A DNA stretch of 64,000 bases from Pelosinus propionicus DSM 13327 (GCF_900114615.1 NZ_FOTS01000008.1:62001-126000); one strand, 5' to 3'; positions 51,146 through 60,989 are shown, counted from the first letter of the stretch. Program-made: numbers and translations. Notes: a model not told the origin generated them from the sequence alone.

Positions 51146-51164
51146 TATCCCCCCTGGGGGGATA
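51146..51164. promoter_or_regulatory. CsoR/RcnR-type operator palindrome
   Basis: TATCCCCCCTGGGGGGATA is a perfect 19-bp palindrome with a C6-T-G6 core. G/C-tract operators of this kind are bound by CsoR-family repressors (Cu, Ni/Co, persulfide or aldehyde sensing). It lies 114 bases before the next gene. Confidence 0.6.
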
Positions 51165-51278
51165 AAATGAATAAAAGAGATCCTACCAGAATTAACTATT
51201 TTTTGAAAGATATGTTTTGAGAAAAGGTACATTAGGCAGTTTTTATATTGATTTTCATAGCGAGAAGGAGGTAGGAAG

Positions 51279-51467
51279 ATGAGAGTAATTCGACTGATGA
51301 CAGTAATGCTTGTTATACCGACAATTGCATATGCTCACTCGGGAACCTTGGTTAGATCATTAGCTAACTATGTTCCGATTGCATTAGCCTTTATACCGCT
51401 TCTAATTAATCCAGTTCTTAAGCTGTTAAAGAAAATGTATTCTTTCTTTAATGGCAGGCAGGATTAA
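51279..51467 (+). CDS. Small membrane/exported protein of unknown function
   Basis: A 62-residue protein with a cleavable-looking signal sequence (MRVIRLMTVMLVIPTIAYAHS; AYA-HS would be a signal-peptidase site), a second hydrophobic segment (YVPIALAFIPLLINPVLKLL) and a basic tail. I do not recognise a family. AAGGAGGTAGG gives a strong ribosome site. It ends 31 bases before the MATE start and may be cotranscribed with it, downstream of the C6-T-G6 palindrome. Confidence 0.6.
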   Translation: MRVIRLMTVMLVIPTIAYAHSGTLVRSLANYVPIALAFIPLLINPVLKLLKKMYSFFNGRQD

Positions 51468-51498
51468 TCTCAATGTCGTTTCATGCAGGGGTCTAAAT

Positions 51499-52830
51499 AT
51501 GCTAAATAATGTCCTTAATCCAAATGAAAAGAAAAAAGCAAAAGTAGTATTGAGACTTGCGGTACCAACTGTAATTGAGAATCTTTTAATTACAATTGTA
51601 GGGTTCGTTGACACTCTTTTTGTTTCTAAAATCGGTTTGCATGAAGTGTCTGCTGTTGGTATTACAAATGCTATTATCGCAATTTACATAGCTGTGTTTT
51701 TGGCGATGGGGATTGGGACATCTTCACTCATAGCGCGTTCCATAGGGGCTGGAGAATTTGATAAGGCAAAAAAAATAGCACGGCAGTCAACAGTTATTTC
51801 TGGAACCATTGGGCTTATCTTTGGCATGATTACCTTGTGCTTAGCAGAACCATTGCTGCGTAACATGGGAATTGAAGACGATGTTTTAGCCATGGGAATG
51901 GTGTATTTTGAAATTGTAGGAATTCCTGCAATCTTTACCGCTCTTATGACCAATTTCGGCAGTATATTGCGAAGTGCTGGGGATAGTAAAAATCCTATGA
52001 AGGTGAGTATATGGATTAATCTCATTCATATTGTTTTGGACTACATTCTGATTTTTGGTTTCGGGAGTTGGAGCGGCTGGGGAATTGCAGGAGCTGCTTG
52101 GGCAACAACCATTGCTCGATTGATTGGAATGACTGCATTATATTTTTATATTCAACGATCAGCCATCTCTTTTTCATTGCTTAAAGGAACATCGAAAGAA
52201 TATACAATTCCTTTACTAGCGATTTCTGGTCCCGCAGTTATTGAACGATTCATTATGCGTTTGGGGCAGTTATTTTATGCAGGATTAATTGTACGGATTG
52301 GGACAGATGTATATAGTGCTTTTCTATTAGCAGGAAATATTTCTTATTTTTCTTATATGCCTGGTTATGGCATGGGGGTTGCAGCTGCGACTCTTGTGGG
52401 TACTTACATAGGGGCGAAGCGTAGAAATGATGCTTATCATTATGGAATAGTAACCATGTGGATTGCTGTTATGCTTATGAGCTTTGTCGGAGTATTGTAT
52501 TTCACTTTTTCCACGGTTGTCGGACCTTGGTTTACAGACAATCAGGATGTAATTGAAATGGTGACTCTGGGGCTTCGCATTGATGCCTTCGCACAGCCAT
52601 TTATTGCAATGAGTTTGGTTCTTACTGGAGCACTGCAAGGCGCAGGTGATACGAAAGGTCCTATGTACAGCACAATCTTTGGAATTTGGGTCATCCGTGT
52701 AGTCGGGATTTATATCCTTTGTTTTTATTTTACGTTAGGGATTGCAGGAGTTTGGCTGGTAAATGCCATTGACTATATACTTCGATCGATCTTTTTATTT
52801 AAACGTTTTAAAAATCATATTACGATTTAA
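51499..52830 (+). CDS. MATE-family exporter (copy 2)
   Basis: A 443-residue twelve-helix MATE transporter (LRLAVPTVIENLLITIVGFVDTLFVSKIG; GIPAIFTALMTNFGSILRSAGDSKNPMK; GAGDTKGPMYSTIFGIWVIR), of the DinF/YpnP-like branch rather than the NorM-like branch of copy 1. It exports organic cations or drugs. Start ATG 51499 is favoured by AGGGGT just upstream; an in-frame ATG at 51451 overlaps the previous gene and has no ribosome site. Confidence 0.85.
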   Translation: MLNNVLNPNEKKKAKVVLRLAVPTVIENLLITIVGFVDTLFVSKIGLHEVSAVGITNAIIAIYIAVFLAMGIGTSSLIARSIGAGEFDKAKKIARQSTVISGTIGLIFGMITLCLAEPLLRNMGIEDDVLAMGMVYFEIVGIPAIFTALMTNFGSILRSAGDSKNPMKVSIWINLIHIVLDYILIFGFGSWSGWGIAGAAWATTIARLIGMTALYFYIQRSAISFSLLKGTSKEYTIPLLAISGPAVIERFIMRLGQLFYAGLIVRIGTDVYSAFLLAGNISYFSYMPGYGMGVAAATLVGTYIGAKRRNDAYHYGIVTMWIAVMLMSFVGVLYFTFSTVVGPWFTDNQDVIEMVTLGLRIDAFAQPFIAMSLVLTGALQGAGDTKGPMYSTIFGIWVIRVVGIYILCFYFTLGIAGVWLVNAIDYILRSIFLFKRFKNHITI

Positions 52831-52848
52831 TTAGCTTTGTACAAAAAC

Positions 52849-52877
52849 TTGACAATTCATGAAAGATATTATAAAGT
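52849..52877 (+). promoter_or_regulatory. Promoter of cobalamin leader 4
   Basis: TTGACA (52849-52854), 17 bases, TAAAGT (52872-52877), same as the promoter of leader 3. Confidence 0.75.
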
Positions 52878-52913
52878 GAATCTTATAACATATAAAAAAT
52901 TCATATGAATGGT

Positions 52914-53105
52914 ATAGGTGCCCTTTTGGGCTTAATAGGGAAGTCCGGTTAAATTCCGGCGCGGTCCCGCCACTGTAATGAGGAGCAAACCCATTTTTAT
53001 GCCACTGGAATCATTAGGTTCTGGGAAGGTATGGGAAAGCAATGATTCAGAGTCAGGAGAACTGCCTATATAGCAATCACCGATTGACCTGCGAGAGATG
53101 GGGAG
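52914..53105 (+). ncRNA. Cobalamin riboswitch 4
   Basis: Complete B12 element: ATAGGTGCCC, GGGCTTAATAGGGAA, TCCGG/CCGGC arms, GCGGTCCCGCCACTGT, GCCACTGGA, CTGGGAAGG and B12 box AGTCAGGAGAACTGCC, then CAATCACCG and TTGACCTGCGAGAGATGGGGAGG (in two parts). It precedes the DnaA-N-like gene and the methylmalonyl-CoA mutase genes. Confidence 0.95.
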
Positions 53106-53112
53106 GGGATTT

Positions 53113-53223
53113 ACGCGCAAGATTCGCGTTTTTTTCGTCCTGGCTATTTATACATAGCCAGGCTTTATTAATACTATTCCTATACTTGCGTTTAAGCTCT
53201 CGGCCTATGCTGAGAGCTTTTTA
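53113..53223 (+). terminator. Hairpin series after cobalamin riboswitch 4
   Basis: Three stems occur in a row: ACGCG/CGCGT followed by seven T (53113-53136); CCTGGCTAT/ATAGCCAGG (53139-53162); and AAGCTCTC/GAGAGCTT followed by T-run (53194-53223). The last is the most likely regulated terminator. Confidence 0.75.
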
Positions 53224-53304
53224 TTTCGAAAAGGGGGGTGAGGAAATACGTTATAATCCGTGAGCTTTTCCCACGAATATAAAAAAGAAAGTAGAGGTAT
53301 ATAG

Positions 53305-53583
53305 GTGGATATGCTGAAATGGGAACCATTTACACCTTTGGTAGAACGAATGGCACAAGAGTCTCCGGAGCTATTAGCAGGATTGCATAATTTAAAAGAA
53401 CAGATGTTGCCTGCGGAATTTGAAAAATATATAAACTCTTTAATTAGCCTAAAAAAAGGCAATGGTATGTTACTGCTCATTACAAAGAAAGAAATGTACC
53501 GATCGATAATTGAAAGTAAATTCCTACCGGTGATTCGCTCTAGTTTTAGTGTGGATCGGGTGCGGATTATTAGCCAGCCTTAA
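53305..53583 (+). CDS. Small DnaA N-terminal-domain-like protein
   Basis: A 92-residue soluble protein: WEPFTPLVERMAQESPELLAGLHNLKEQMLPAEFEKYINSL, GNGMLLLITKKEMYRSIIESKFLPVIRSSF, VDRVRIIS (read in parts). The order (helix, P-x-x-F-x-x-[YW]-[IL], hydrophobic strand, helix ending in [IL]-x-[SE]-x-[YF]-L-P-x-I, strand) is that of DnaA domain I, which binds partner proteins and not DNA. AAA+ and DNA-binding domains are absent. Start GTG 53305 (AGAGG upstream) or ATG 53311. It is the first gene after cobalamin riboswitch 4, 49 bases before mutA. Confidence 0.5.
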   Translation: MDMLKWEPFTPLVERMAQESPELLAGLHNLKEQMLPAEFEKYINSLISLKKGNGMLLLITKKEMYRSIIESKFLPVIRSSFSVDRVRIISQP

Positions 53584-53632
53584 TAATATTTTAATAATAC
53601 TAGAGAATGACAATGAAATGGATGGTGAAAGT

Positions 53633-55810
53633 ATGTCAAATCAGGATGCAGAGAATAAAAAAACAGTTCATGAAGAGCCGCCAGCACGGTTCTTTGCCGA
53701 GTTTCCCTATCCCACGTATGAAGAATGGCGTGCAGAATCAGAAAAAGCGCTAAAAGGAGCAAATTGGGAGAAAAAGTTAATCACTAAAACCTATGAAGGA
53801 ATTAATTTGCAGCCAATGTATCGAATGGAAGATTTAGAAGGACTGGCTCATTGCGATTCTTTACCTGGCAGCTTTCCTTTTGTGCGAGGGTCTAATGCTA
53901 TGGGGTATTTAGATAAAGCATGGGAGATCAGTCAAGAATGTGCAGAACCTTTTGCTGTAAAAATGCATGAAGTTCTGCAGAATGAGTTAAATAAAGGTGG
54001 AACGACGATTCATGTAGTAGTCGACAAAGCAACCTTGAATGGAATTGATGGTGACAAAGCTGATGGTTCTCATTTAGGCAAAGGTATCTCTTTATCGACC
54101 TTAGATGATGTACAGCAGGCTTTTCATGGCTTTGATTTAGAGAAAACTCCATTGTTGATCTTTGCTGGTACTTCTGGCATGCAGCTGCTCAGTTTATTTG
54201 TAGCTTTAATGAAAGCCAACGGCAGAGATTATCATCAGTTAAAAGGATGCATTGGTGTAGACCCCGTCGGGTATTTAGCTACAGTAGGTGAATTATCTCA
54301 TTCGTTAGATACATACTATGATGAAATGGCAGCGACAGCTAATTGGGCCCATGACAATACAAAGCAATTAAGAACGATACTGGTGCAAGGGCATCCTTAT
54401 CATAATAGTGGTGCAAATGCAGTACAGGAATTAGCGTTTGTATTGGCCACTGGCGTGGAATATTTGCAGAATATGCAGCAGCGGGGCGTTTCTATTGATG
54501 TGGCTGCTAAACAGATTGTTTTTTCGTTTTCCGTAGGTACTAATTTCTTCATGGAAATTGCCAAACTAAGAGCGGGACGTATGTTGTGGGCTCAAATTGT
54601 TGAAGCTTTTGGTGGAAGCCAAGAAGCACAAAAAATGTATATTCATGCAAGAACCTCTGCCTTCACGAAGAGTGTCTATGATCCTTATGTAAATATGCTT
54701 AGGACAACCACAGAAGCCTTTTCTGCTATTGTAGGCGGCGTAGACAGTCTGCATGTAGGTTATTTTGATGAAGCCGTAAGACCAGCAGATGATTTTTCTC
54801 ATCGTATTGCACGCAACACACAAATCATGCTGCAGCAGGAATGTAATCTGACGCAGCCAGTTGACCCGGCAGGGGGATCTTGGTATATAGAAAAGTTAAC
54901 CAGTGAGCTAGCCGAAAAGACTTGGGTCTTGTTCCAAGAAGTGGAAGCAGCAGGGGGAATTTTGAGGTCCTTGCAAAAGAACTTACCTCAGGAACAGGTA
55001 GGGGCTACCGCTAAAAGTAGGGCGGATGGTCTGGCCAAGCGAAAAGATGTCATTTTAGGAACAAATATGTATCCCAATCTGCTGGAAAAACCGCTAGAGG
55101 TTCCTGTTTTTGATGCTCGCATTTTTAAAGAGCAGCGTAAAAATCAGATTCATGACTATCGTTTGGATATTGATGATATAGAATGTAAAAGTAGACTACA
55201 AGAAGTCAATCAACCATCTCTAAAAGGGAGTGGAGATAAAGATCTTGTAGAGGCAGTTGTTGCAGCGATCCTTAGTGGAGCTACACTGGGTGATATTACG
55301 AATGTGATTCGCAAAAATCAGAATGTAACAGTAATTAACCCTATGAATATTCATTCAGCTGACGAAGATTATAAGCAGCTGCGCCAGCGTACTGAAGCGT
55401 ATATCGAAAGAACAGGCAAGAATGTAGAGGTGTTCCTTGTTAATATGGGAGAAATCCCTCAACATAAAGCTCGAGCTGATTTTGTCAGTGGCTTCCTAGA
55501 AGTCGGTGCTTTGACCATGTTGAAAAACAATGGCTTTGCGACGGTTGAAGAAGCAGCTAAAGCTACTTTGGAATCAGAGGCAACGATTGCTGTGATTTGC
55601 TCAACAGACGCTACATATCCAGAATTAGTACCGCCTTTGGCTAAGCTCATAAAAGAAGGAAATCCTCAGATTACTTTATTTTTAGCAGGCTTACCTCCGG
55701 AAGATTTACAACCGGTGTATAAAGAAGCTGGGGTTGATGATTTTATTCATGTTAGAGCTAATTGTTATAAAATGCTTGCCAAACTTCAGAAAGATAGAGG
55801 TATTGTGTAA
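53633..55810 (+). CDS. mutA: Methylmalonyl-CoA mutase small subunit
   Basis: A 725-residue small (beta) subunit. It has the mutase TIM-barrel region ([54 protein letters not shown]) and a C-terminal flavodoxin-like region in which the cobalamin-binding D-x-H-x-x-G motif is missing, as is normal for this subunit. With MutB it interconverts succinyl-CoA and methylmalonyl-CoA. Start at ATG 53633 with GGATGGTGA upstream; ATG 53618 is an alternative. Its stop codon overlaps the mutB start by one base. Confidence 0.92.
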   Translation: MSNQDAENKKTVHEEPPARFFAEFPYPTYEEWRAESEKALKGANWEKKLITKTYEGINLQPMYRMEDLEGLAHCDSLPGSFPFVRGSNAMGYLDKAWEISQECAEPFAVKMHEVLQNELNKGGTTIHVVVDKATLNGIDGDKADGSHLGKGISLSTLDDVQQAFHGFDLEKTPLLIFAGTSGMQLLSLFVALMKANGRDYHQLKGCIGVDPVGYLATVGELSHSLDTYYDEMAATANWAHDNTKQLRTILVQGHPYHNSGANAVQELAFVLATGVEYLQNMQQRGVSIDVAAKQIVFSFSVGTNFFMEIAKLRAGRMLWAQIVEAFGGSQEAQKMYIHARTSAFTKSVYDPYVNMLRTTTEAFSAIVGGVDSLHVGYFDEAVRPADDFSHRIARNTQIMLQQECNLTQPVDPAGGSWYIEKLTSELAEKTWVLFQEVEAAGGILRSLQKNLPQEQVGATAKSRADGLAKRKDVILGTNMYPNLLEKPLEVPVFDARIFKEQRKNQIHDYRLDIDDIECKSRLQEVNQPSLKGSGDKDLVEAVVAAILSGATLGDITNVIRKNQNVTVINPMNIHSADEDYKQLRQRTEAYIERTGKNVEVFLVNMGEIPQHKARADFVSGFLEVGALTMLKNNGFATVEEAAKATLESEATIAVICSTDATYPELVPPLAKLIKEGNPQITLFLAGLPPEDLQPVYKEAGVDDFIHVRANCYKMLAKLQKDRGIV

Positions 55811-57996
55811 TGTTAATAAAACCAGATTTTACTAAAATCTCTTGCCGAAAAGACTTTGAATCTTCCGATATATCTGCCTGGCAGAAAGAAGTGGAACGTA
55901 ATAGCGGTAAATTGCTTGATGAATTAGAATTTAAGACAATGGAGCAAATTAATCTAAAACCTTTATATACTAAAGCAGATCTTGAAGGAATCGATCATTT
56001 GCCTTATGTAGCAGGAATTGCACCTTTTTTGCGGGGGCCTTATGCAAATATGTATGTGCTGAGACCGTGGACAGTACGTCAATATGCAGGTTTTTCTACA
56101 GCTGAAGAAAGTAATGCGTTTTATCGTAGAAACTTGGCTGCCGGACAAAAGGGATTATCCATTGCTTTTGATTTGGCTACACATAGAGGCTATGATTCGG
56201 ATCATCCCCGGGTTGTGGGAGATGTGGGAAAAGCCGGTGTTGCTGTTGACTCTATCTTAGATATGGAAATTCTATTTTCAGGAATTCCCTTGGATAAAAT
56301 GTCAGTATCTATGACAATGAATGGCGCTGTACTGCCTATATTAGCTTTTTATATTGTGGCAGCAGAAGAGCAAGGCGTAAAGCAGGAGTTATTAACAGGT
56401 ACCATTCAAAATGATATTTTAAAAGAATTTATGGTGCGCAATACCTATATCTATCCGCCAGAACCATCGATGCGCATCATTGCAGATATTTTTTCATATA
56501 CGTCACAGTTTATGCCGAAATTCAATAGCATTAGTATTTCTGGCTACCATATGCAAGAAGCAGGAGCTACTGCCGATATTGAATTAGGTTATACGCTAGC
56601 TGATGGTCTGGAATACATTAAGACAGGGATTAAAGCAGGAATGGATGTAGATGCTTTCGCTCCCCGCCTATCTTTTTTCTGGGCAATTGGTAAAAATTAT
56701 TTTATGGAAGTTGCCAAAATGAGAGCAGGACGCTTGCTGTGGGCTAAAATCATTAAACAATTTAATCCTAAGAATCCAAAATCTATGGCTCTTAGAACTC
56801 ACTCTCAAACTTCAGGCTGGAGCTTAACAGAACAAGATCCTTTTAATAATGTAGGAAGAACTTGCATGGAAGCTATGGGGGCTGCTCTTGGTCATACCCA
56901 GTCACTGCATACCAATGCACTGGATGAGGCCATTGCCTTGCCTACTGACTTCTCTGCACGAATAGCCCGTAATACGCAGCTTTATATTCAGGATGAAACC
57001 ATGGTTTGTAAAGTTCTGGATCCATGGGGCGGTTCTTATTATGTAGAAGCCTTGACAAATGAATTGGTGAAAAGAGCATGGGGACACATTCAGGAAGTTG
57101 AAAAATTAGGTGGTATGTCCAAAGCGATTGACACAGGACTTCCCAAAATGAGAATTGAAGAAGCTGCAGCTAGACGCCAGGCACATATTGACTCAGGTAA
57201 GGAAACCATTGTCGGTGTAAATCGGTATCGACTGGATAAAGAAGATCCGCTAGATATCTTATCTGTAGATAATACTGCCGTTCGTTTGTCACAGATTCAA
57301 CGTCTGGAAAAACTTCGCAGCAATCGAGATAATGATCGGGTACGGCGTTCGCTAGATGCCATTACAAAATCAATGGAAACAGGAGAAGGAAATGTATTGG
57401 CACTGGCCATTGAAGCAACAAGAGCCAGAGCGAGTTTAGGTGAAATCTCCGACGCGATTGAACATGTTGCCGGACGCCATAAAGCAATTATCCGCTCTAT
57501 ATCAGGAGTATATAGCAGCGAATTTGCCGAAGAAGAAACAATCAATAAAGTAAGGGCCATGGCCGACGAGTTTGAGAAAACAGAAGGTCGCCGTCCAAGA
57601 ATTATGATTGCCAAAATGGGACAGGATGGTCATGACCGAGGAGCAAAGGTAATATCAACCGCCTTTGCCGATATGGGGTTTGACGTAGATATCGGACCTT
57701 TGTTCCAAACCGCAGAAGAAACCGCACAGCAAGCGGTCGATAATGATGTTCACGTAGTAGGCATGAGTTCATTGGCTGCTGGACATAAAACTTTGCTGCC
57801 GCAGCTTATTGAAGAATTAAAGAAACTTGGTCGGGAAGATATTATGGTTGTTATTGGCGGGGTTATTCCAGCTCAAGATTACGAGTTTTTGCGAGAAAAT
57901 GGAGCAGCGGCCATTTTTGGACCTGGAACCATTATCCCGGTAGCAGCAGAAAAAATATTAAAAGAGTTAGGACGTTATTCACAGGAAGTGAAATGA
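55810..57996 (+). CDS. mutB: Methylmalonyl-CoA mutase large subunit
   Basis: A 728-residue catalytic subunit with the TIM barrel ([29 protein letters not shown]-type [36 protein letters not shown]) and the C-terminal B12 domain: [11 protein letters not shown] with the lower-ligand His, [14 protein letters not shown] and VIGGVIP. It uses adenosylcobalamin to rearrange succinyl-CoA to (R)-methylmalonyl-CoA, the entry to propionate. Overlap with mutA and a 1-base gap to meaB show a tight operon. Its requirement for B12 fits the presence of cobalamin-responsive RNA nearby. Confidence 0.95.
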   Translation: MLIKPDFTKISCRKDFESSDISAWQKEVERNSGKLLDELEFKTMEQINLKPLYTKADLEGIDHLPYVAGIAPFLRGPYANMYVLRPWTVRQYAGFSTAEESNAFYRRNLAAGQKGLSIAFDLATHRGYDSDHPRVVGDVGKAGVAVDSILDMEILFSGIPLDKMSVSMTMNGAVLPILAFYIVAAEEQGVKQELLTGTIQNDILKEFMVRNTYIYPPEPSMRIIADIFSYTSQFMPKFNSISISGYHMQEAGATADIELGYTLADGLEYIKTGIKAGMDVDAFAPRLSFFWAIGKNYFMEVAKMRAGRLLWAKIIKQFNPKNPKSMALRTHSQTSGWSLTEQDPFNNVGRTCMEAMGAALGHTQSLHTNALDEAIALPTDFSARIARNTQLYIQDETMVCKVLDPWGGSYYVEALTNELVKRAWGHIQEVEKLGGMSKAIDTGLPKMRIEEAAARRQAHIDSGKETIVGVNRYRLDKEDPLDILSVDNTAVRLSQIQRLEKLRSNRDNDRVRRSLDAITKSMETGEGNVLALAIEATRARASLGEISDAIEHVAGRHKAIIRSISGVYSSEFAEEETINKVRAMADEFEKTEGRRPRIMIAKMGQDGHDRGAKVISTAFADMGFDVDIGPLFQTAEETAQQAVDNDVHVVGMSSLAAGHKTLLPQLIEELKKLGREDIMVVIGGVIPAQDYEFLRENGAAAIFGPGTIIPVAAEKILKELGRYSQEVK

Positions 57997-57997
57997 T

Positions 57998-59140
57998 ATG
58001 AACCATGAAGAGAAGAAGGATCGGTGGAAGCCGGAATGGATTCCAGCCAATGCAGGAGAGGCGTTTACTACAGAAGTTATGGGCGGAATTCGGAGTCGGC
58101 ATGATGGCATGCAGAACCAGGAAAAAACAGATAAATCTGTTCAACCTCGTGCCGTTCGCCGCCAGCCTTCCATAGATGAATATGTCCAAGGTGTATTGAG
58201 TGGCAATCGGGTTATGCTGTCCAGAGCGATCACACTCATTGAAAGTAATTTGCCAGCTCACATGGAGCTAGCCCAGGAAATATTAAAACAATTGCTGCCT
58301 CATACAGGTAAATCCATCCGCGTAGGAATTACTGGTGTCCCGGGAGCTGGAAAAAGTACTTTTATAGAGGCTTTGGGATGTCAATTGTGTAATAAAGGGC
58401 ATAAAGTAGCAGTGCTGGCAGTTGATCCTAGCAGTACGGTAACGAAGGGCAGTATTTTGGGAGATAAAACTCGCATGGAGCAACTGTCACGCGATCCAAG
58501 AGCTTTTATCAGGCCCTCTCCTTCCAGCGGAACACTGGGAGGGGTAACTCGTAAAAGCCGGGAAACGATTCTGCTATGCGAAGCTGGCGGCTATGATGTG
58601 TTGTTGATTGAAACTGTAGGTGTAGGTCAAAGTGAAGTAACAGTACGCTCTATGGTAGATTTTTTTCTCTTGCTAATGATCACTGGAGCAGGGGATGAAC
58701 TGCAAGGTATGAAAAAAGGGGTCATTGAATTAGCGGATGCTATTGTAATCAATAAGGCGGACGGTGATAACAAGCAGAAGGCTTTGATGGCGAAAGTTGA
58801 TTATGACCGGATATTGCATTTCTTGCGTCCCGCTACAGAAGGATGGGTTACCAAAGGACATACCTGCTCGGCATATACCGGTGAAGGAGTCGAAGATGTT
58901 TGGCGAATGATTGAAAAGTTCCAGGATGTAACTGCAGCATCTGGAATCTTCGAAAGGCGACGTCGGACGCAAATGTTAAGCTGGGTACAATCCATGGTAC
59001 ATGAATATTTACAAACTTTATTTATGAATCATCCTGAAGTAATTCAGAAAAAGCCGATAATCGAACAAGATGTGATAGAAGGGCGCATTTCTGCAACCAT
59101 GGCAGTGAAAAACTTAATTGAAATCTTTGAAGGACATTGA
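57998..59140 (+). CDS. meaB: MeaB/ArgK-type GTPase chaperone of methylmalonyl-CoA mutase
   Basis: A 380-residue G3E-family GTPase: Walker A GVPGAGKST, LAVDPSSTVTKGSILGDKTRM, DVLLIETVGVGQSE (switch regions), NKAD (guanine specificity). The N-terminal 60 residues are a charged extension not seen in short MeaB proteins. MeaB protects the mutase and gates insertion of adenosylcobalamin. Position right after mutB confirms the assignment. A terminator follows. Confidence 0.92.
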   Translation: MNHEEKKDRWKPEWIPANAGEAFTTEVMGGIRSRHDGMQNQEKTDKSVQPRAVRRQPSIDEYVQGVLSGNRVMLSRAITLIESNLPAHMELAQEILKQLLPHTGKSIRVGITGVPGAGKSTFIEALGCQLCNKGHKVAVLAVDPSSTVTKGSILGDKTRMEQLSRDPRAFIRPSPSSGTLGGVTRKSRETILLCEAGGYDVLLIETVGVGQSEVTVRSMVDFFLLLMITGAGDELQGMKKGVIELADAIVINKADGDNKQKALMAKVDYDRILHFLRPATEGWVTKGHTCSAYTGEGVEDVWRMIEKFQDVTAASGIFERRRRTQMLSWVQSMVHEYLQTLFMNHPEVIQKKPIIEQDVIEGRISATMAVKNLIEIFEGH

Positions 59141-59156
59141 TTCTTAAAAAACTCAG

Positions 59157-59195
59157 AAATCCCATGACTAGGTAAAAAGTCATGGGATTTTTGGG
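59157..59195 (+). terminator. Terminator of the mutAB-meaB operon
   Basis: AAATCCCATGACT and AGTCATGGGATTT pair around 8 bases and lead into a T-run. Confidence 0.88.
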
Positions 59196-59530
59196 TTTTG
59201 CGACAAACTTCTACGAAAACCTTTGCAATGCAACATTCGTGTATAAAAAAACTTTGAAAATTCTTTGAAATCTATACCTGTTGATGTAGGCGGCAAAAGT
59301 CGAAATGATCTATAATAAGACCTAATTCTAGGACAATAATTACATAAAATGAACAAATATGATAAAATGTAGATATAATTCTGATTGGGAAGAGTTGGAT
59401 TTATGGCTATATAAAATGCGAAGGAAGAAGGCAATTATCAAAACGTAACAACAAGAAGTAATATCCATAAGGCAATATTGGGAGATGGCTTAGGGGTATG
59501 TTTAGTTAATAGGTAACGGTTTCAAGTGAG
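59196..59530. other. Intergenic region before the ECF sigma factor gene
   Basis: About 335 AT-rich bases. CTATAATAAG at about 59310 could be a -10 element. I see no riboswitch, repeat or small gene. Confidence 0.4.
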
Positions 59531-60094
59531 GTGGCATTAATTATTTCTGATGAAGAACTTGCAAGGCAATTGCAGCAGGGAAACGAGACTGCTTTGGAGA
59601 CTATTGTTTCTCGCTACCATTCTAAGATATTTTCATATATCTATCGGATGAGTAAAAATTATCATAGTGCTAACGATATTACCCAAGAGGTATTTATCAA
59701 AATATGCCGGAATATTAAAAAGTACAATCCAGAACTTCTTTTCAAGACGTGGATTTATACAATTGCGTCAAACACATGTAAGGACTATTTGAAAAGCGCA
59801 TATGTGCAAAAAACGATTCATGGTCTTGAGATGCCTGATACTATTAGGGATTATGAGGATACACCGGAAGAATTTTTACAGAAACAGGATGAACGCGAAG
59901 CGATTATCGAAGTTCTCAATCAATTGGGAGACATTCACCGTGAAGTAGTTGTCCTTCGTTTTTATGAAGACTTGAAACTGGAAGAAATAGCATTGGTATT
60001 GAATATTCCTGTAGGAACAGTTAAATCAAGGTTATCTAATGGCTTACATAATCTTAAAAAACTGCTTAAAGAGGGGGGCGAGGAATTTGGATAA
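59531..60094 (+). CDS. ECF-type sigma factor
   Basis: A 187-residue sigma-70-family protein with region 2 (IFSYIYRMSKNYHSANDITQEVFIKICRNIKKY, then LFKTWIYTIASNTCKDYLK) and region 4 (LGDIHREVVVLRFYEDLKLEEIALVLNIPVGTVKSRL); no region 3, hence ECF type. It directs RNA polymerase to a small regulon, commonly including its own operon. GTG start at 59531; the ribosome site is poor. The next gene overlaps its end and may encode its membrane partner. Confidence 0.85.
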   Translation: MALIISDEELARQLQQGNETALETIVSRYHSKIFSYIYRMSKNYHSANDITQEVFIKICRNIKKYNPELLFKTWIYTIASNTCKDYLKSAYVQKTIHGLEMPDTIRDYEDTPEEFLQKQDEREAIIEVLNQLGDIHREVVVLRFYEDLKLEEIALVLNIPVGTVKSRLSNGLHNLKKLLKEGGEEFG

Positions 60095-60974
60095 ATATCA
60101 AGAAATTCTTAGCGAAATTGATAAGGATGGGAATGATGAAGAGATGGTTGCTGTTTTAAATAAACTATCCAAATACAACGTCCCTAAGCCTACTGCTGTC
60201 ATGACCAGCAGCTTGCTCCATAACCTCAAAGCAGTCTTGCAGGAAAATGATAGTCATGATGATGTTCCAATTCTTAAATCTGTTAATAGAGTAGCGATAG
60301 AAAGGTCTGCCAATGATGGCAGTCTACTCTCTGTCTTACGTCTGGTAAAGCCCCAGTTGGCTATTTTGAGTTGGCGGTTTATGGCGATGACTAGTTTGAT
60401 CATTTTTGCAGGCATTTTTTTAACGAACGGTGATAGAGATTCGTTGATTTTTTTAACAAATGGAGCGCCAATTTTAGGCTTGCTGACGCTTTTTTATGAA
60501 CATAGGGCAGAGCTTTATGGTACAAATGAGCTGGAAGCGTCTTGTCCTTATACACCAGCCCAATTGGCTGGTGCAAGAATTATCGTAACCTTGGGATATA
60601 CGATTATCGTTTGTCTGACTGCTACGGGGATGATCGCCCTTTCTTTTTCTGATATGCTGACAAATGAAAAAGTGCTATTATGGAAGACTATTCTTGCATG
60701 GTTAGCACCCATGGTGTTTTTCTTAGGTGTCGCGTTGGCTGTTTCTTTGCGCTTAGGCGCTATGTATGGTTGTGGAACGGCATTTATAATGTGGGTAGCG
60801 AAAGTTATTTTTGAACAAAGTGATATTGGAAAAAGCTTGATACAAATCAGTCTAGTTGGAAATGGTTTGATACAGCGAATGCCAATGATACTTTTAGTGA
60901 TAGGTCTCATACTGATTGCAATATATCTACGTTGCTTACGTGTCGAAAATATGGATTACTCCCAAGAGGGATAA
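60087..60974 (+). CDS. Membrane protein, putative anti-sigma partner
   Basis: A 295-residue protein: about 95 soluble residues (DKYQEILSEIDKDGNDEEMVAVLNKLSKYNVPKPTAVMTSSLLHNLK), then six hydrophobic helices. I do not recognise a named family. Overlap with the sigma-factor gene and a soluble N-terminus followed by membrane helices fit an anti-sigma factor, yet no zinc-binding HxxxCxxC is present. The membrane part resembles an ABC-2 permease half. TTG 60087 preceded by GCGAGG is the likely start, overlapping the sigma gene by 8 bases. Confidence 0.55.
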   Translation: MDKYQEILSEIDKDGNDEEMVAVLNKLSKYNVPKPTAVMTSSLLHNLKAVLQENDSHDDVPILKSVNRVAIERSANDGSLLSVLRLVKPQLAILSWRFMAMTSLIIFAGIFLTNGDRDSLIFLTNGAPILGLLTLFYEHRAELYGTNELEASCPYTPAQLAGARIIVTLGYTIIVCLTATGMIALSFSDMLTNEKVLLWKTILAWLAPMVFFLGVALAVSLRLGAMYGCGTAFIMWVAKVIFEQSDIGKSLIQISLVGNGLIQRMPMILLVIGLILIAIYLRCLRVENMDYSQEG

Positions 60975-60989
60975 AAGAGGGAGAAGAAT

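Noticed and set aside
51082-51164. Treating the short repeat and C6-T-G6 palindrome as one terminator
   Set aside because: The operon terminator at 50977-51033 is already complete, and neither element has a T-run after it.
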